Below, piece after piece: positions 61,101 to 64,000 of a stretch of DNA of 64,000 bases (within the stretch, counting starts at the first letter, position 1; the number at the start of each line of letters is the position of its first letter). Below the pieces are notes generated by a model. It saw only the letters and a program-made list of their open reading frames with translations, made no database searches and was not told the DNA's origin. A program made the translations under genes and the position numbers. Source of the DNA: Planctomycetaceae bacterium (GTDB lineage: Bacteria; Planctomycetota; Phycisphaerae; Phycisphaerales; SM1A02); the NCBI GenBank assembly GCA_947490615.1, contig CANLHK010000003.1, positions 1 through 64,000 on the forward strand, written 5' to 3'.

Positions 61101-61379
61101 AGACCGAGCGGCTTGCAAGCCGTGATATCGCGGGAAAGATCTCCAAACCTCCGCAGGATTTGCCTTCGCAGAGGCCGAAGACTGCGCCGCGACACGCGCG
61201 AGTTTCCGTGCGTTTGTTACAGACGGACTTGAGTCACGGAGTCCTCCGACTTCGCGCGACTCCCACTGCATGACGCAGGGAAACAGGCCGATCCTTGTCC
61301 CGCACCTGAGGAGGTGCGTCCCACGCGAAGCGATTCGCAGGCGCATTCTGGAGTGCTCGTGAGAGGAGGCGGTGTCAGC

Positions 61380-62585
61380 ATGCAGGGTCCCTACAACGAC
61401 TATCCATCCGACGAGCGAGCTCGACTCGACGCGGACGCGCAGGACGGTGCTCAGCCCATGAGTTCGGACGGACACGAGGTTCAACCTGCAGCGCTCTGTG
61501 TCGGATTCGACGCCGTAGCGATCGCGCGCGTCTCGAGTGTGCTCGCCGCAGCGGGCATCTCCTGCGAACAAGCGGACTCGGCCGACGCAGCCGTCGCACA
61601 CCTCGTCAGTGGTGCCACCGACATCATCCTCATCGCCGATCGCATTCCCGCAGCAGCGTTCGCTCCGATCGCAGCGCAGGCTCGCCGCATCAGCGGTTCC
61701 ACCAAGATCATTGTCGCGGGCGCTCCGCCGCGCGGAACGCGGCTGCTTGACGCGGTGCGCGCAGGCGCGGTTGATTGGCTCGATCTCTCGCACGACGATC
61801 GTGACCTCCAGTTCCGACTGCAGACCGCGCTCGAACTCGGCAACGAGGATCGTCGCCGCGACGAGCGCATCGCGCGCCTCAAGGGAATCTGCCGCAAGCT
61901 CACCATCACCCGCAGCGAGTTCTCTAAGCAGATCGACTCGCTCTCGGAAGGGCTCAACGACTTTCGCGGTCGCGTGGATGAAGCGGGCATCGTGGGCGAG
62001 TTCCGCGGCTTGATCTCGCAGGAACTCGATGTCGAGGATCTCCTGCGCACTTCGATGCAGTACATGCTGACTAAGACGGGCGCCACGAACGCGGCGGTCT
62101 TCTTGCCAGGCTCGAAGCCGACGCAGTTTGGACTCGGCGCGTATGTGAACTACGACTGCCCGCGCACGACGGCGGAGCCTTTGCTCTCGCGTCTGGCCGA
62201 AGAAATCTGCCCACGGCTTGCCGAGGATGAGGACATCGTGCGCTTCGCGGACACCGCGGAGTTTGTCGACTCGATCGGACTCGAGGCCTCAGTGCTCGAC
62301 GACTGCGAGTTGGTCGCGTGGCCTGCGCATCACGGCGACGAGTGCATGGGCGTGTTCTTCCTCTTCCGCAATCGCTCTGAGCCGTTCAAGGATGAACTCG
62401 CTGGCCTGATCGATGCACTGCGCCCTGTCTTTGCCGCGCAGATGGCCAAGCTTGTCCGTGTGCATCACCGTTCGAAGTTCTCCTGGCCCGACTCGCGCAG
62501 CAGTGCGACCGAGGGCGATGAGAGCGGCGAAGATGATGAAGACAAGGGCTTCGGCGACGGCGAAAGCTGGCGTCGCGCTGCCTGA
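61380..62585 (+). CDS. Pseudo-receiver and GAF-like regulatory protein
   Basis: A 401-residue cytoplasmic protein. Residues about 35-150 have the alpha/beta pattern of a response-regulator receiver (AALCVGFDAVAIARVSSVLA, then TDIILIADRIP and KIIVAGAPPRG), but alanine sits where the phosphoacceptor Asp is expected, so it should not be phosphorylated there. A coiled coil (about 160-215) joins it to a GAF-like domain (about 222-365, LDVEDLLRTSMQYMLTKTG). The C-terminus is acidic and disordered. It has no DNA-binding or enzymatic output domain. AGGAGG lies 11 bases before the ATG at 61380. It has a 279-bp upstream gap and appears to be a single gene. Confidence 0.72.
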   Translation: MQGPYNDYPSDERARLDADAQDGAQPMSSDGHEVQPAALCVGFDAVAIARVSSVLAAAGISCEQADSADAAVAHLVSGATDIILIADRIPAAAFAPIAAQARRISGSTKIIVAGAPPRGTRLLDAVRAGAVDWLDLSHDDRDLQFRLQTALELGNEDRRRDERIARLKGICRKLTITRSEFSKQIDSLSEGLNDFRGRVDEAGIVGEFRGLISQELDVEDLLRTSMQYMLTKTGATNAAVFLPGSKPTQFGLGAYVNYDCPRTTAEPLLSRLAEEICPRLAEDEDIVRFADTAEFVDSIGLEASVLDDCELVAWPAHHGDECMGVFFLFRNRSEPFKDELAGLIDALRPVFAAQMAKLVRVHHRSKFSWPDSRSSATEGDESGEDDEDKGFGDGESWRRAA

Positions 62586-62600
62586 CCGTGCGAGCGCGTT

Positions 62601-62678
62601 GACTCAGACGCGCCGCAGGCGCGCGTGGACTTAGACGCGCCGAAGGCGCGCGTGGACTTAGACGCGCCGAAGCCGAGC
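62601..62678. repeat. 27-bp tandem repeat with GC hairpins at the psd 3' end
   Basis: Two full copies (62601-62627, 62628-62654) and a partial third copy of GACTTAGACGCGCCGAAGGC followed by GCGCGTG. Each copy contains a GCGCC/GGCGC hairpin. The third copy carries the psd stop codon and last codons. Lying between convergent genes, it may stop transcription from both sides. Confidence 0.8.
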
Positions 62679-63317
62679 GAGCACGGTCACTCCGCCTGTC
62701 ACGCGATCACCGCGCGAGACGCAGACTTTCTCGACTTCCGCCGTGGGCACGACGAGTTCCGTCGTCGATCCAAACTTGATCATCCCGTAGCGCTCGCCGC
62801 GCGCAAACTTCTGACCCGTCACGATGGGACAGACAATGTGCCGCGCGATCTTGCCAGAGATCTGCTTCACGCCGAGAAGCACTCCGCCCACCGAGCGCAG
62901 CCGCGTGACCATCGACTCGTTGACCTTCGCGCTCTCTTCGATGCGGACATCGAGGTACTTGCCGGGCGTGTGCACCGTCGCCAAGACTTCGGCGTCGCAG
63001 GGCATGCGGTTGATGTGCACATCAAACACCGAGAGGTAGATGCGCACGATCGTCGCGGGACCGTCGGTGGCGATGTGCTGCGAGACTTCGAGGACGGCGC
63101 TGACGAGTCCGTCGGCGGGACTCACGAGGTCACGCGGATCGCTGCTCGCAGGACGGCGGAACAAGGGGTCGCGGAAGAAGGACGCCAGCGCGAGCCAGAC
63201 GACGACCGCGATCGCTACCAACCACCAGAGGTCAAAGAACACACCCGCCGCTGCGGGAATCGCAGCGGCGAGCGTCAAGATCATCCATTCACGAAGGCCG
63301 TATCGGGTCAGGAGCAT
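62658..63317 (-). CDS. psd: Phosphatidylserine decarboxylase
   Basis: A 219-residue PSD of the short, single-membrane-domain class. It decarboxylates phosphatidylserine to phosphatidylethanolamine at the inner membrane. N-terminal hydrophobic helices (about 12-47) precede the catalytic domain. The self-cleavage site that makes the pyruvoyl group is the GST at 183-185 in IKFGSTTELVV, splitting the protein into beta and alpha chains. YLSVFDVHINRMP carries the conserved His. The start at 63317 is chosen by family length. The preceding gene ends 7 bp upstream, so they are co-transcribed. Its 3' end lies in a 27-bp tandem repeat. Confidence 0.93.
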   Translation of the reverse strand: MLLTRYGLREWMILTLAAAIPAAAGVFFDLWWLVAIAVVVWLALASFFRDPLFRRPASSDPRDLVSPADGLVSAVLEVSQHIATDGPATIVRIYLSVFDVHINRMPCDAEVLATVHTPGKYLDVRIEESAKVNESMVTRLRSVGGVLLGVKQISGKIARHIVCPIVTGQKFARGERYGMIKFGSTTELVVPTAEVEKVCVSRGDRVTGGVTVLARLRRV

Positions 63318-63324
63318 CGGCCGA

Positions 63325-64000
63325 TTACTCGGTCGCGCGCCCGATGAAGAAGCCGAGGAGGCCGAACACCGCGACGATGCCCGCAAGGCTTCCAGCCCAC
63401 GCCATCAAGTTGCCCGTGAAGTTGCTGGCCACGATCGAGCCCGAGCCCATGCCCGCAGACACGATGATGAGGGCTGCCACGACGAGCGCCGCGACTGCAG
63501 CGACCATCATGCCAAGACCCGCACCTGACCACGCTCCGTCGTAGGCCTCAGCGACCATCATGCCCGTCGCGATTGGCGCGCGAGCTTCAGGAGTCTCCAT
63601 CGCTGCGGCGGCAAAGATGCCGCTCGAAGCCTGCGAGCCACCCGCGTCGTTGGAGTAGACCTGGTCCATGAGCTCCGCGCCGAGCGCGGTTTCGTCGCTG
63701 TCGCGGGTCAGGTCGAGAAGACCAGAGCCCGAGCCGACGGTCTCAAGACCGATTTCCACATTGTCGCCGCCCTTACCCTTGCCGCGACCACCGAGCGCGC
63801 TGATTCCAGTGCGCTCGCCCGAGTCGCCGCCACGGACGCCTGCTGCGCTGCCAGTTCCCGCAAGGCCCAAAGCCGAGTCGCCCAAGATGGGCGCGCTCTT
63901 CTTGGTGGGTGACGACTTGATCGGCGCAGCGGAACCGCTGTCAGCCAGACCAATCGGTCCCATTTCATCGTTCAGATCGACGGCATCGTCATCGCTGGCG
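63325..64000 (-). CDS. Membrane protein with long disordered Gly/Ser/Asp region, 5' end beyond the window
   Basis: The frame is open to the right edge, so the N-terminus lies outside. The visible 225 residues comprise an acidic start, a low-complexity Gly/Ser/Ala/Asp stretch, the segment GSGSGLLDLTRDSDETALG and three hydrophobic segments near the C-terminus (MMVAAVAALVVAALIIVSAG, then LMAWAGSLAGIVAVFGLLGF). The GLLDLTR segment recalls a planctomycete family whose N-terminus is a helix-turn-helix domain, but that part cannot be seen here. It is upstream of and likely co-transcribed with psd. Confidence 0.7.
   Translation of the reverse strand, partial: ASDDDAVDLNDEMGPIGLADSGSAAPIKSSPTKKSAPILGDSALGLAGTGSAAGVRGGDSGERTGISALGGRGKGKGGDNVEIGLETVGSGSGLLDLTRDSDETALGAELMDQVYSNDAGGSQASSGIFAAAAMETPEARAPIATGMMVAEAYDGAWSGAGLGMMVAAVAALVVAALIIVSAGMGSGSIVASNFTGNLMAWAGSLAGIVAVFGLLGFFIGRATE

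Noticed and set aside
62601-62678. CRISPR-like array
   Set aside because: The repeats are directly adjacent without unique spacers, and no cas gene is present.

Overview
The window is about 64 kb of GC-rich, gene-dense bacterial chromosome. Several family-level signs point to a planctomycete, most likely of the Phycisphaerae. These are a secreted dehydrogenase-like protein ending in two dockerin-type calcium repeats (56073-57482), an ECF-like sigma factor with the TTRWSLV N-terminus beside a Ser/Thr kinase (19385-22698), a DksA/TraR protein with a long Lys/Ala/Pro tail and a degenerate zinc finger (7880-8941), a fused rhamnulose-phosphate aldolase/dehydrogenase (16814-19015) and two sulfotransferases. 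This placement is inferred from gene families; no rRNA is present to confirm it. Genes lie on both strands in short operons, many joined by ATGA or GTGA overlaps.

Layout. 1-5810: tRNA-Val, an MFS transporter, tatA, the lytic transglycosylase mltA and an ABC exporter pair. 5818-11943: housekeeping genes proC, accA, the DksA-like gene, lspA, truB and rmuC. 12082-14051: a beta-carbonic anhydrase and APC transporter operon. 14088-19363: an L-rhamnose operon (isomerase, kinase, aldolase-dehydrogenase, mutarotase). 19385-23917: a signalling island with a kinase carrying an FG-GAP propeller, an ECF-like sigma factor and an overlapping operon of three small membrane proteins. 24201-27546: a DUF3142 protein and a TPR lipoprotein. 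27550-30139: a LemA and M48 protease operon. 30171-33205: prfC and a TPR sulfotransferase. 33342-38447: a GH13 enzyme, then a phosphomannose-isomerase-like cupin, a TIM-barrel sugar isomerase and a Gfo/Idh dehydrogenase. 38607-41961: a SYLF lipoprotein, an FAD protein and a frameshifted zinc alcohol dehydrogenase.

41962-45790: a Met-rich leader ORF candidate precedes a cystathionine synthase/lyase-type gene and a homoserine dehydrogenase. The homoserine dehydrogenase is cut at its 3' end by the remnant of a mobile element (truncated ardC-like gene, serine-recombinase tail) that ends at tRNA-Pro. 46004-48414: a Tat-exported multicopper oxidase with a SCO1-type copper chaperone. 48816-55846: an alpha-L-fucosidase, a sulfotransferase, tRNA-Ser, a SMUG1-type uracil-DNA glycosylase, an MFS transporter and an M28 peptidase. 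56073-64000: the dockerin-tailed dehydrogenase, TerC, a DUF1573 protein, a phosphoesterase, tsaB, a pseudo-receiver/GAF protein, psd and the C-terminal part of a membrane protein that runs off the end.

Metabolically the stretch suits a polysaccharide degrader: it can release fucose, process alpha-glucans, take rhamnose to dihydroxyacetone phosphate and lactate, and oxidise sugars with Gfo/Idh and PQQ-type enzymes. The points most worth following are the Met-rich leader, the sigma/kinase/three-membrane-protein island and the homoserine dehydrogenase/ardC junction.
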